DNA of 64,000 nt from Bryobacteraceae bacterium (GTDB lineage Bacteria > Acidobacteriota > Terriglobia > Bryobacterales > Bryobacteraceae), in the NCBI GenBank assembly GCA_041394945.1, contig JAWKHH010000004.1, positions 868,001 to 932,000 of the forward strand. The letters are read 5' to 3'. The translations under genes and the position numbers were made by a program. This document shows, piece by piece, positions 54,249-63,600 of the stretch; within the stretch, counting starts at the first letter, position 1, and every line of letters begins with the position of its first letter. The notes below the pieces were generated by a model. That model was not told where the DNA came from and made no database searches. It worked only from the letters and a program-made list of their open reading frames with translations.

Positions 54249-57155
54249 ATGGAAGCAATCGTCCAGCAATTGACCGAACAGGCCTCGCACTGGGAGCCGG
54301 AGTCCAACCAGCTCTTCTCTCTGCACGAAGCCGGCAAGGCGTGGATCGTCCAACAGGGCAAGCTCGACGTGTTTCTGGTGAACACCCAAACAGGCGAAGC
54401 GGGCGGCGCTCGGCATCACGTGATGCGTATCGAGGCCGGCGAACTGGTGTTGGGCGTGGGGCCTCACGGCGAAGACGGTGGTGTGTGCATGATGGCCGCC
54501 GCTGCTCCTGAAACACGCGTCTTCGTTCTCGCCGTCGGCCAACTGCGTGGCACGCCGGAAGCGAACGGCAGCGTTCTGGAACTGTTGGAGGAGTGGATTG
54601 ACCGGTTCGCCGATGCCGCCGTGCATCACGTTCCGCCCCCGCAATCCACCGTGCTCGATCCCGGCGCCAAGCTCACCGTGAAGGACGATCCGCGGGCGGT
54701 GCTGCCGGCCCGGCGGGTCCAGTGGCTCACCGTCAATCAGGGGCAGGCTTTCCTGGTTGGTAATCGGGATTTGCCCGCCGTTGCTTCGACAGGGCCGTTC
54801 CCATTCAGTTGGAATGGATGGCTGCATCTTGAGGCGAAGACCTCCGTGCACTCGATTTCCACCGCCGAGTGGGCGGCGGAGGATCCTGAATGGAGCGCCC
54901 TCGAGGGCTTCCATCGTGCGGCGCTCAGCCACCTGCTGCTCCACTACCGACGATCGCTCGAAGCCGACGAACGCCGGATGCGCCGCCGGTCCGACAATGA
55001 TTCCGCTGCCGTGGATGCCTCGCTCCGTCTGCTGGCCGCGCCCCTTGCGGAGCGCAAAGCCGTCGTCGTCAGCGAGGATCTTTCGGACGACCCGCTGCTG
55101 ATCGCCTGCCAGGCCGTTGGCCAAGCCGCCGGAATCGCCGTTCGCCCCAACCCGGATCTGCAGCGCGGGGTGCGGGTGAAGAACGCCGTCGAAGCTATCG
55201 GACGGACGTCCGGATTTCGCGTCCGGCGCGTAGTGCTCAAGGGCAACTGGTTTCGGCGTAGCAGCGGACCCATGCTCGCCTTCCGCGACAGCGACAACCG
55301 TCCGGTGGCCCTGCTGCCGCGCTCGGTCTGGGGCTACGACGTCTACGATCCCGTCGAGAAGACGACTTCGCGGCTGTCGAAATCCCTCGCCGATACCCTG
55401 AACGGATTCGGCTACGTTTTCTACCGGCCGTTTCCGTCCACCGCCCTCGACGCCGGCGATCTCATCGAGTTCGGGCTTCACGGCGCCCGCAGTGAACTCG
55501 GCATCATTCTGCTGATGGGCGTGGCCAGCGGCCTGCTCGGAATGGTCACGCCCATCGCCACGGGCATCATTTTTGATACCGTCATCCCCGGCGCGCAGCG
55601 CTCTCAACTGCTCCAACTCGCGACGTTCCTGGCCGCGGCGGCGATCGCAACGGCGCTGTTCACGCTCACTCGGAGCTTCGCGCTTCTTCGCCTCGAGGGG
55701 AAGATGGACGCCACCATCCAAGCGGCCGTATGGGATCGGCTCCTTTCCTTGCCTGTACCCTTCTTCCGCGACTACACGGCCGGCGACCTCGCCGTCCGCG
55801 GCATGGGCATCAATCAGATCCGGCTCACGCTCACCGGCTCAACGCTTACCTCGATCCTCTCGGGTTTCTTCTCGATCTTCAGTTTTGCCCTGTTGTTTTA
55901 CTACAGTTGGCGGCTCGCCATCCTGGCCACCGTCCTGATCCTGATCTCTTTCCTCTTCTCGATGTGGTCCGGCTATGTTCAGGTGCGCCACCAGCGCAAC
56001 ATGTCGGCTGTGCGTGGACGGATCTCGGGCATGGTGCTGCAATTCATCAATGGCATCTCGAAGTTCCGCATCTCGGGCACCGAAGGCCGCGCATTCGCCG
56101 CTTGGGCCCGCGAGTTCACTCACCAAAAACAAATCTCACTGAACTCCCTGAAGGGTGGGAACAGGCTCGAGGTCTTCAACGCCATGTTCCCGATCGTGGC
56201 TACCGCCGGCATCTTCTACTACAGCGCTGAACTCATGCGGGATCCGCAGGCGCCGCCCCTCAGCACCGGCGACTTCCTCGCCTTCAACGCCGCCTTCGGC
56301 CAGTTCCTCTCGGCGATGCTCCAACTGAGTATGTCCATCGTCGGTGTGCTCAACATCGTTCCCCTCTACGAGCGCGCCAAGCCCATCTTTCAGACCCTGC
56401 CCGAAGTGGATGAGGGCAAGGCCGATCCAGGCGAACTCAAGGGCAACATCGAGGTCAACCATCTCGCGTTCCGCTACCGCCCCGACGCGCCGCTGGTCCT
56501 GCGCGACATCTCGCTCAGCATCAAAGCCGGCCAGTTCGTCGCCTTCGTCGGTTCCTCGGGCTGCGGCAAGTCAACACTGTTCCGTCTTCTCCTTGGATTT
56601 GAAAGGCCGGAATCGGGAGCGATCTACTTTGACGGACAGGATCTCGCCGGCGTCGATGTCGGGTCCGTCCGCCGCCAGATGGGCGTCGTGCTCCAGAACG
56701 GCAGGCTGCTCAGCGGCGACATCTTCACGAACATCATCGGTTCAGCGCCGCTCACGCTCGACGACGCCTGGCAGGCTGCGGAGATGGCTGGCCTCGCCGA
56801 CGACATCCGCGGCATGCCGATGGGCATGCATACGGTGATCGCCGAAGGCGGCGGCGGTCTCTCGGGCGGTCAGCGTCAGCGCCTGCTGATTGCGCGCGCC
56901 ATCGTCGGACGTCCCCGCATTCTCCTGTTCGACGAAGCCACCAGCGCGCTCGACAACCAGACGCAGGCCATCGTAAGCCAGAGCCTCGAAAAGCTCCAGG
57001 CCACCCGGGTGGTGATCGCCCATCGGCTCAGCACCATCATCAACGCGGACCGCATTTTCGTTTTTGACAAGGGGCTCGTAGTGCAAAGCGGCTCCTACGC
57101 GGAGTTGATGGAGCAGCAGGGCGTCTTCGCCGAACTGGCGAAACGGCAGATATGA
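54249..57155 (+). CDS. NHLM-type second ABC transporter/ATP-binding protein with large N-terminal domain
   Basis: In this 968-residue protein the first 400 residues include a cupin/cyclic-nucleotide-like region (AWIVQQGKLDVFLVNTQTGE) and a C39-like degenerate part. A six-helix membrane domain (about 410-690) follows, then an ATPase with Walker A GSSGCGKSTLF near 768, signature GLSGGQRQRLLIARAI and Walker B ILLFDEATSALD. It is the partner half-transporter normally found with the C39 ABC protein in NHLM clusters. It overlaps the next gene by 4 bp. Confidence 0.94.
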   Translation: MEAIVQQLTEQASHWEPESNQLFSLHEAGKAWIVQQGKLDVFLVNTQTGEAGGARHHVMRIEAGELVLGVGPHGEDGGVCMMAAAAPETRVFVLAVGQLRGTPEANGSVLELLEEWIDRFADAAVHHVPPPQSTVLDPGAKLTVKDDPRAVLPARRVQWLTVNQGQAFLVGNRDLPAVASTGPFPFSWNGWLHLEAKTSVHSISTAEWAAEDPEWSALEGFHRAALSHLLLHYRRSLEADERRMRRRSDNDSAAVDASLRLLAAPLAERKAVVVSEDLSDDPLLIACQAVGQAAGIAVRPNPDLQRGVRVKNAVEAIGRTSGFRVRRVVLKGNWFRRSSGPMLAFRDSDNRPVALLPRSVWGYDVYDPVEKTTSRLSKSLADTLNGFGYVFYRPFPSTALDAGDLIEFGLHGARSELGIILLMGVASGLLGMVTPIATGIIFDTVIPGAQRSQLLQLATFLAAAAIATALFTLTRSFALLRLEGKMDATIQAAVWDRLLSLPVPFFRDYTAGDLAVRGMGINQIRLTLTGSTLTSILSGFFSIFSFALLFYYSWRLAILATVLILISFLFSMWSGYVQVRHQRNMSAVRGRISGMVLQFINGISKFRISGTEGRAFAAWAREFTHQKQISLNSLKGGNRLEVFNAMFPIVATAGIFYYSAELMRDPQAPPLSTGDFLAFNAAFGQFLSAMLQLSMSIVGVLNIVPLYERAKPIFQTLPEVDEGKADPGELKGNIEVNHLAFRYRPDAPLVLRDISLSIKAGQFVAFVGSSGCGKSTLFRLLLGFERPESGAIYFDGQDLAGVDVGSVRRQMGVVLQNGRLLSGDIFTNIIGSAPLTLDDAWQAAEMAGLADDIRGMPMGMHTVIAEGGGGLSGGQRQRLLIARAIVGRPRILLFDEATSALDNQTQAIVSQSLEKLQATRVVIAHRLSTIINADRIFVFDKGLVVQSGSYAELMEQQGVFAELAKRQI

Positions 57156-58297
57156 CGCCGCTCCCTCAGGTCGCCGTTCGGCAGCTTCGCCGCCAGGTTC
57201 TCTCGGGAATCGGAGCTGGCGCCGCCGAAGCCGAGGAACTCCTCGCCTACAACGAGAACGTATTTCGAACGGCCGGCGAGCCGCTGGAGTTTCCGCTTGC
57301 CGACGAACCGTTCGTCGCCGTGTGGCAAGAGTACGCGGATCGTGGATTCGTCCACCTCCAATCGGTGATTCCGCAGTTGAGCTTTCCCGTCCGCGCCGGC
57401 ATCAGCGAGTCAGCCGAATACCGCGCGGCAACACGGAAGGGCGCGCCGGTCCGCGGCTCCGGGCTGGCGCTGCGCGCCCCTCACGAACTGCGGATCGTGA
57501 TCCACCCGGCGCCCGCAGGCCGCATCCCCCTGCTCATCGCGCACGTTCGCGAGGATTTCGTCAGCCTCGTGCAGGCGCTCACGATGCGAAACGAACCGGG
57601 GCACGTGCCGGACTCCATGGGCGCCGCCATGGTGGCCGGCTTCAACAATTGGGACCGCGTGGCCCGGTATCGCGCCTCCTGGGAGCGCGAGCACCCCGGC
57701 CAGAGCTGGGACGCCGGGTTCCAGCAACTCATCCCACGGAAGCACCTCTACCAGGACCGATTCATCCTCCTGAGCGACGGCCCCTACAGCGGCGTTCCGG
57801 CTTCGGATCTGGGGCTGGATGACGAATCCTGGCGCGGCCTCTCCCTCACCATTCGCCGCGAGCATGAATGCGCCCACTACTTCACCCGGCGAGTGTTCCA
57901 ATCGATGCGCAATAACATTCTCGACGAACTGATCGCCGACTACTGCGGGATCGTCGCCGCTGCCAGTGAGTTCCGCGCGGACTGGTTCCTCCGCTTCGTC
58001 GGCCTGGAATCGTATCCGGGCTACCGCGAAGGCGGCCGGCTGCAGAACTACCGCGGCGGCCTCTCCGATTCGTCATTCGTATTCTTGCAGCGGCTGGTGG
58101 TAGACGCCGCCCGCAACGTTGAGTCGTTCGGCCGCCAACGGCGTGAGCGCCGTCGTCAGCCTCCGTACCTGCCGGCGATGATCGCTACCCTCAGCCGGCT
58201 CACCCTTGAAGAGCTGGCGGCGCCGGAATCGCCCGCCATGCTCGAGTCGGCCGTGGCCGGCAATTCCGTTCTCTACGAAAGCGAGAGTTCCCGATGA
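57152..58297 (+). CDS. HExxH protein of the NHLM export operon (gluzincin-like, unassigned)
   Basis: The 381-residue protein of no firmly recognised family has a zinc-peptidase-like helix H238-E-C-A-H242 (IRREHECAHYFTRRVF) and, 17 residues on, D258-E259-L-I-A-D263 (NNILDELIADYCG). This spacing is like the glutamate ligand of M48-type gluzincins. There is no signal peptide. Four-base overlaps join it to the ABC gene before it and the cyclic-nucleotide-domain gene after it. It may process precursor or leader; a structural role is also possible. Confidence 0.72.
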   Translation: MTPLPQVAVRQLRRQVLSGIGAGAAEAEELLAYNENVFRTAGEPLEFPLADEPFVAVWQEYADRGFVHLQSVIPQLSFPVRAGISESAEYRAATRKGAPVRGSGLALRAPHELRIVIHPAPAGRIPLLIAHVREDFVSLVQALTMRNEPGHVPDSMGAAMVAGFNNWDRVARYRASWEREHPGQSWDAGFQQLIPRKHLYQDRFILLSDGPYSGVPASDLGLDDESWRGLSLTIRREHECAHYFTRRVFQSMRNNILDELIADYCGIVAAASEFRADWFLRFVGLESYPGYREGGRLQNYRGGLSDSSFVFLQRLVVDAARNVESFGRQRRERRRQPPYLPAMIATLSRLTLEELAAPESPAMLESAVAGNSVLYESESSR

Positions 58298-58827
58298 GAA
58301 AAGCACTCTACCTGATGGGGATCCTGGATGACCGCGATCTCGAGTGGCTGGTCAAGAACGGCGAAGCGCAATTTATCAAGTCCGGGACCACGCTCATTCA
58401 GGAAGGCGGGTCGATCGACTCCTTGTACGTGCTGCTCGATGGTAAGCTTTCGGTGACCATCGGCCGGGGCGTCGAAGTGGCGTCGCTTCTTTCCGGCGAA
58501 ATCGTCGGCGAGATGTCATTCGTCGACTCCCGGCCCCCTTCGGCCTCGGTCGTCGCCATACAGGACTGCCAGGTATTGACCGTTCCGCGCGCCTCTCTGA
58601 AGCGCCGGCTCGAAGAGGACGAGGCGTTCGCCGCCAGGTTCTACCGCGCCATGGCCGTCTATCTGGCCGACCGGCTTCGCACCACCGTCAGCCGCTTCGG
58701 CTATGGCAGCGCGAAACAGGACGCCGATCCGCATCAGGTCGACGAACTCGACGACGAAATGATGGACTCCATGTCTCTAGCAGCGGTCCGCTTCGACGAA
58801 TTGTTGCGCCGTCTACGCGTCAACTAG
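58294..58827 (+). CDS. Cyclic-nucleotide-binding domain protein without DNA-binding domain
   Basis: The 177-residue protein has one cNMP-binding beta-roll (TTLIQEGGSIDSLYVLLDGK, then LLSGEIVGEMSFVDSRPPSA with the phosphate-cassette pattern) and a helical, acidic C-terminus without a Crp HTH. Such proteins recur at the end of NHLM export operons and probably regulate the transporter, whose partner ABC protein also has a cNMP-like N-terminus. It is the last gene of the plus-strand RiPP unit. Confidence 0.88.
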   Translation: MRKALYLMGILDDRDLEWLVKNGEAQFIKSGTTLIQEGGSIDSLYVLLDGKLSVTIGRGVEVASLLSGEIVGEMSFVDSRPPSASVVAIQDCQVLTVPRASLKRRLEEDEAFAARFYRAMAVYLADRLRTTVSRFGYGSAKQDADPHQVDELDDEMMDSMSLAAVRFDELLRRLRVN

Positions 58828-58970
58828 CGGATACGGGCCTGACTGAGCCTGAGGGCAGGCGTCTCCAGGCGCCTTTGCTAGACTCAAACTTCACCCCGCC
58901 GTGAATCCGTGGCGCTCGGAACGCGCTGGTGGACCCCGCCGTTCTCAGCTCGCCATTGAGGCAGAGTCAC

Positions 58971-59978
58971 ATGAATTCCAAATATTTCGCGGTCCTGCTG
59001 TGGGCCGCCGCCGGCACGGCGTGGATCGGCATCGGTATCTACGCCCAAGCGCCCCAGCCCGACGGAGCCGGGATTGAGCGAGGCAATCTGCCCCGCGGCT
59101 GGCCCACCGGCGGACCCCGTTGCATGGAAGCGCCCGAGTGGCGCGTTCACGAGTACAACGAGGACTTTTACATTCTTCGGGAGTCCGGCTGCGTTCACTA
59201 CGAAAAGCCGTTCCTCTACCTCATCTTCGGCAACGATACGGCGATGCTCATGGACACCGGCGCCGGCGCCACCGAACTGGCGTCCACCGTGGACGGACTG
59301 GTCGCGAAATGGCTGCAGCGCAAGAAGCGGTCTGACATCAAACTGATGGTCATGCACTCCCACGGCCATCGCGACCACATCGCGCGCGACAGCCAGTTCC
59401 GGGATCGGCCCGGCGTCGAGTTCATTTCCGCCGAGATACCGGCTGTCAAAAAGGCGTTCGGGATCGCGCAGTGGCCGGAACAGGTCGGTCGCATCGACCT
59501 CGGCCGCCGCGTGCTCGACGTGATTCCCATTCCCGGCCACCACCCTGTTGCGGTCGCCCTCTATGACCGGCGCACCGCGATCCTGATGACCGGCGACAAC
59601 GTGTATCCCGGCCGCCTCTACATCTCGGACTGGCGGGCTTTCGCCGCCAGCACCCGCCGGCTCGTGGACTTCGCCGAATCTCGAATCGTCAGCCACGTGC
59701 TCGGCTGCCACATCGAACAAAGCCGCACGCCGTACCTGGAGTTCCCCATAGGATCGATCTTTCAGCCGGACGAACACGTGCTCGAATTGTCTAAGGGGCA
59801 TCTGTTGGAACTCGATAGGGCGCTGGCGTCCACCGGGGGCGAACCGAAGCGGGTCGCTCTGCGCGACATGACGCTATACCCGGTGAACGATCAGATCTGG
59901 AACGATCTCCGCAAGACGCGGGAAGAAACCGAAACGCGCCAGCGCGAGACGCAGTGGAGGCAGCCCGACGCGCAGTGA
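58971..59978 (+). CDS. Secreted metallo-beta-lactamase-fold hydrolase
   Basis: The 335-residue protein has an N-terminal signal peptide (YFAVLLWAAAGTAWIGIGIY). The MBL motif HSHGHRDH lies near residue 124, and further metal ligands occur in IPIPGHHPVAVA, MTGDNVY and VLGCHIEQ. The start is the ATG at 58971; the upstream GTG frame lacks support. It is a hydrolase of unknown substrate, 143 bp after the RiPP operon and probably independent of it. Confidence 0.87.
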   Translation: MNSKYFAVLLWAAAGTAWIGIGIYAQAPQPDGAGIERGNLPRGWPTGGPRCMEAPEWRVHEYNEDFYILRESGCVHYEKPFLYLIFGNDTAMLMDTGAGATELASTVDGLVAKWLQRKKRSDIKLMVMHSHGHRDHIARDSQFRDRPGVEFISAEIPAVKKAFGIAQWPEQVGRIDLGRRVLDVIPIPGHHPVAVALYDRRTAILMTGDNVYPGRLYISDWRAFAASTRRLVDFAESRIVSHVLGCHIEQSRTPYLEFPIGSIFQPDEHVLELSKGHLLELDRALASTGGEPKRVALRDMTLYPVNDQIWNDLRKTREETETRQRETQWRQPDAQ

Positions 59979-60044
59979 ACGTTTGCCGATATACTGTCGG
60001 TAGTTCCGAGTGGAACCACCTTTCGCTCCGCGTGGAGTACCGAC

Positions 60045-60698
60045 ATGTATATCGGCCGGGCCCTGCTTGCCCTCATGAGTCTCTGTTTGCCTCACGCCGC
60101 CTCCGCTGACGGCCGCACGATAGCCGTCTATTCGGGCGTTGCGGACAGTATTTCGGGCGCCTCCCGGTCCGCAATGGAAGCGGAAGCCCAGCGGATTCTT
60201 GAATCGGCGGAATACCAGCTCGTCTGGCGTAGTCTGGCCGATCGCGACGGAAGCGAGAGCTTCGATAATCTCGCGGTGATTCGATTTTCTGGAGCTTGCG
60301 CCGCGTCCGCATCGAGCGTCGCCACACCCGGTGATGCAACGGATAGCTTGGCCGAAACAGCGGTATCGGACGGGCGCGTGCTCCCTTTCAGTGTCGTCCG
60401 CTGCGATCGCATCGCGGGGTTGCTGAGCGAGCGGATCGGAAGCCTCCCTACAGCCGGTCGCGACGGCGCCTTTGGTCGGGCGCTTGGCCGCGTCGTCGCG
60501 CACGAACTCTTCCACATTCTTAGCCGGACCAAAGGGCACCAAACCGCTGGCGTTTCGAAGGCTTGCTTCTCTGCGACCGATCTTTTGAAACCCGCCTTCC
60601 GCTTCACGGCCACCGCTGTCACGCAGATTCGCCCGGAGGGCGCTGAAGAAGCGCATTCTCCGGGCGAAGTTTGGTCCGACGAGCCCACCGGCCGCTAG
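60045..60698 (+). CDS. Small secreted HExxH metallopeptidase-like protein
   Basis: The 217-residue protein has a signal peptide (ALLALMSLCLPHAASA) and the zinc-binding helix H153-E-L-F-H157 followed by H165 (HELFHILSRTKGHQTAGVSK). This resembles the metzincin pattern with unusual spacing. Convergent with the receptor gene next to it; the stops are close together. No protein family is firmly recognised. Confidence 0.7.
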   Translation: MYIGRALLALMSLCLPHAASADGRTIAVYSGVADSISGASRSAMEAEAQRILESAEYQLVWRSLADRDGSESFDNLAVIRFSGACAASASSVATPGDATDSLAETAVSDGRVLPFSVVRCDRIAGLLSERIGSLPTAGRDGAFGRALGRVVAHELFHILSRTKGHQTAGVSKACFSATDLLKPAFRFTATAVTQIRPEGAEEAHSPGEVWSDEPTGR

Positions 60699-60699
60699 G

Positions 60700-63600
60700 C
60701 TAGAATTCGTAGCGTAGGGCGAACTGCATCACCCGAGCCGGCATGGCCCGCTGGAACTGTCCGAACGTCGAGGGGCGATCGATCCGCAGACTCGCATCGA
60801 AGAAGTTCACGTTGTTGAAGACGTTGAACGCTTCGGCGCGGAACTGCAGCGTGTGGCCTTCCATCGGCAGGAAGAACCGCTTGAACAAACCGAAATCGAA
60901 GTTCGTCATTGGCGCCAGCCGGGCGATGGCGCGTGTGCCGCTCTGGCCCGGGTATTGCGCCACGAAACTATCGGCTGCGTTCGTGTTGCGGAAGATGCTC
61001 GGTGTGCCGGTCTGGTCGAAGCCGACGCCGGCCTGCGGATTCGTCGCCCCGGTGGCCAGGATGCCCAGGGCGCTATTCAGATAGTTGGTCGGCCAGACGG
61101 AACCATGGGTTATCACGGTCGGCAGCGCCGAACGATACCGCCCGATAAGCGACGTCTCCCATCCGCCGACGATCTGATTCAGCGCGCCGGGAATCTTGCC
61201 GAGGAAACGCTTTCCTTTGCCGAACGGGAGTTGCGCCACCGTGTTCATCGTCAGGTTGTGGCGGATGTCGAAATCGGACGATCCGCGGAACGAACCCGGA
61301 TTGAACGCGTCCTGAATCACGGCGCCGCCGTTGCCGGACCCCGATTCGGCCGACGACGTAGTGTCGATGGCGTGCGACAGAGTGTAGTTGAAGTCGAACG
61401 AGAAGCCCCTCGACATCGCCCGCCGGAGCGTGAACGTGCCCCCGTGGAAACTTCCATTGCCGCCGTTGATCCACGCGCGGAGTCCGGCGTTCTGCGACGC
61501 GAAGAACGTATTGCAGCCGAGTATGCTCAGGCAGTTCGGCCCGTAGCTACGCTCACGGTCCACATCGTTCAATGCGTCGAGTTCGGAGCCGGCGTATTCG
61601 CGATAAGCCAGGTCGAACCAGTTGGCCGACGCCGATCCGGGGAAGAACAGATTGGCCAGCCCCGGGAACATGTTCTCGAAGAAAGCCACCGACGGGATCG
61701 AGCCGGGGTTCGCTTTCACCTGCGCGGGCGTTACGCCGGAATCGAACAGAGCGCGCAACTGGCCGGCTGCTTCCGTCCACGTCTGGCCGGACTTCGGGTC
61801 CCGGAACCGGGTCAGCGGCTGGAAGTAGTCGGACTGAAGCAGGTTCTTCCTCATGAGCCGGCCCGCATAGCCGACCTCCATCGTCATCCCTCCCGGCGCC
61901 GGTCGTGCGTAGTTCAGGTTCATCACGATCGAGTAGGGCGCCACCAGATCCGGTGAAATGCCAACCCCGCTGTTGAAGCCGCCTAGAATCGCCGGAGGCG
62001 TGGTGGGGAAGGTCCCCGTCGATGGCGCTGTCAGCATCGGGATGTTCGGGTAGCGAATCGAATCCGAGAAGTTCGTGTTGCGGGGCTGAGCCACCTGCTG
62101 TGTGAGACCCGGTGAGCCGGTCCGGTCGAACTCCACAATCATGTCGTTTCCATACCGGTCATAGAGCATCGCCGCTCCGCCGCGGAGCACGCCGCCCTTG
62201 CCGAAAAGAGTGGAGAACAGACCGTCGCCGTTCGGGCTGAAAGCGAATCCGAATCGCGGAGACCAGTTGTTGTTGTCCCGCTGGTACCAACCCGGCTTTC
62301 CGTTGGCCGGGCCGTTCAACGCGTAGGTGAGCAGAGCGTTCGGCATGGATGCGCCGGCCACGCCGGCTTCGGACGCCGCCACACGCTCGGCGAAGTACTG
62401 ATCGATGCCAACGGTGGTGCCCACCTGAATGCCGTTCTGCTCATACGGAACCGCGAAGCTCGAGTAGCGCAGGCCGTAGTTCAACGTGAGCGACGGACGT
62501 ATCCTCCAGGAGTCCTGCAGGTAGAACTCGTACTCATTGGTGGCGAAGTTCCGCGGGACCGGATTGCCCAGCGACACCGCCGAACCGTCAGCGTTGAAGT
62601 TGTAGGTTACTGAGTACTGGTTCAGCAGACCAAGGACGTTACCCATCGCGCGGGCGACGTTCGGCGCCTCCGAAACTGCCAGCGAGCCATTGCCGGCGCG
62701 GTCCCGGATGAATGCGTTTGTGGCGTCGACAATGTCGGAGCCGAGGCCGCGCAGCGTATTGCGGCTGAACGTATAGCTGGCGAACGAGTTCACGAAGGAA
62801 TTGCGCGCGTTCCGCATGAACCGGAAATCCAAGCCGGCATTGATTGTATGCTGCCCCTTGATCCAGGTGGTGTCGTTGACGATGTTGGTCGTCGGCATGT
62901 GCCGGATGAATCCGCGGGCCTGGTTGCTGTAGTTCAGCAGATCGCTGAGAGAATCGAAACCGAAGCGGTCGCCCACGGTGCCGGACTGTTCGAGGCCGAG
63001 TCTGGTGAAGCCGAAGCTGAAGACGTTGATCACCGTCGGAGAAACGACAATGGTGTAGCGGGCGGCCAGCCCCTTGCTGTTGTCAAGCAGCTTCGATGCC
63101 GGTGACTGGCCGGGGAACTGAGCGAGAATGCTGTCGCGCGAACGGTCGGAAAGCGTGCCCCGCAGCGACAACGTATGCTTGCCGGCCGAGTCGATGTTGA
63201 AGTCCGTCTTCGCAACGTAGGCCTTGTCGTCGAACCGCAAGGGCGCGTTGAAGACGAAGCCGGAGAAATTGAGCCCCCGGTCCACGCCGCCCGCCGGGTC
63301 GTTACCCGTGGGATAAGCGCTCAGCAGCTTCTTCATGTCGTCCGTGAACCCGATCCCCAGCGGGTCTACCGCACGGATCTCCGAAGGCGTCAGTTGCCCG
63401 ATGGCGCCGTCATTCTGGCGGAAACGGACGATCCCCTGTTTCAGCGTCTCGGTGGGTACCGTGCGGCGCTCGAGTTGGCCGCTCGCGTCGATGCGCTGTT
63501 CGAAGTTGGCGAAGAAGAACGCCCGGTCGCGGATGATCCGCCCGCCGAGCGATGCGCCGAAGATATTGCGGATCAACGGTTCGCGCTTGTTGCCGGCTCG

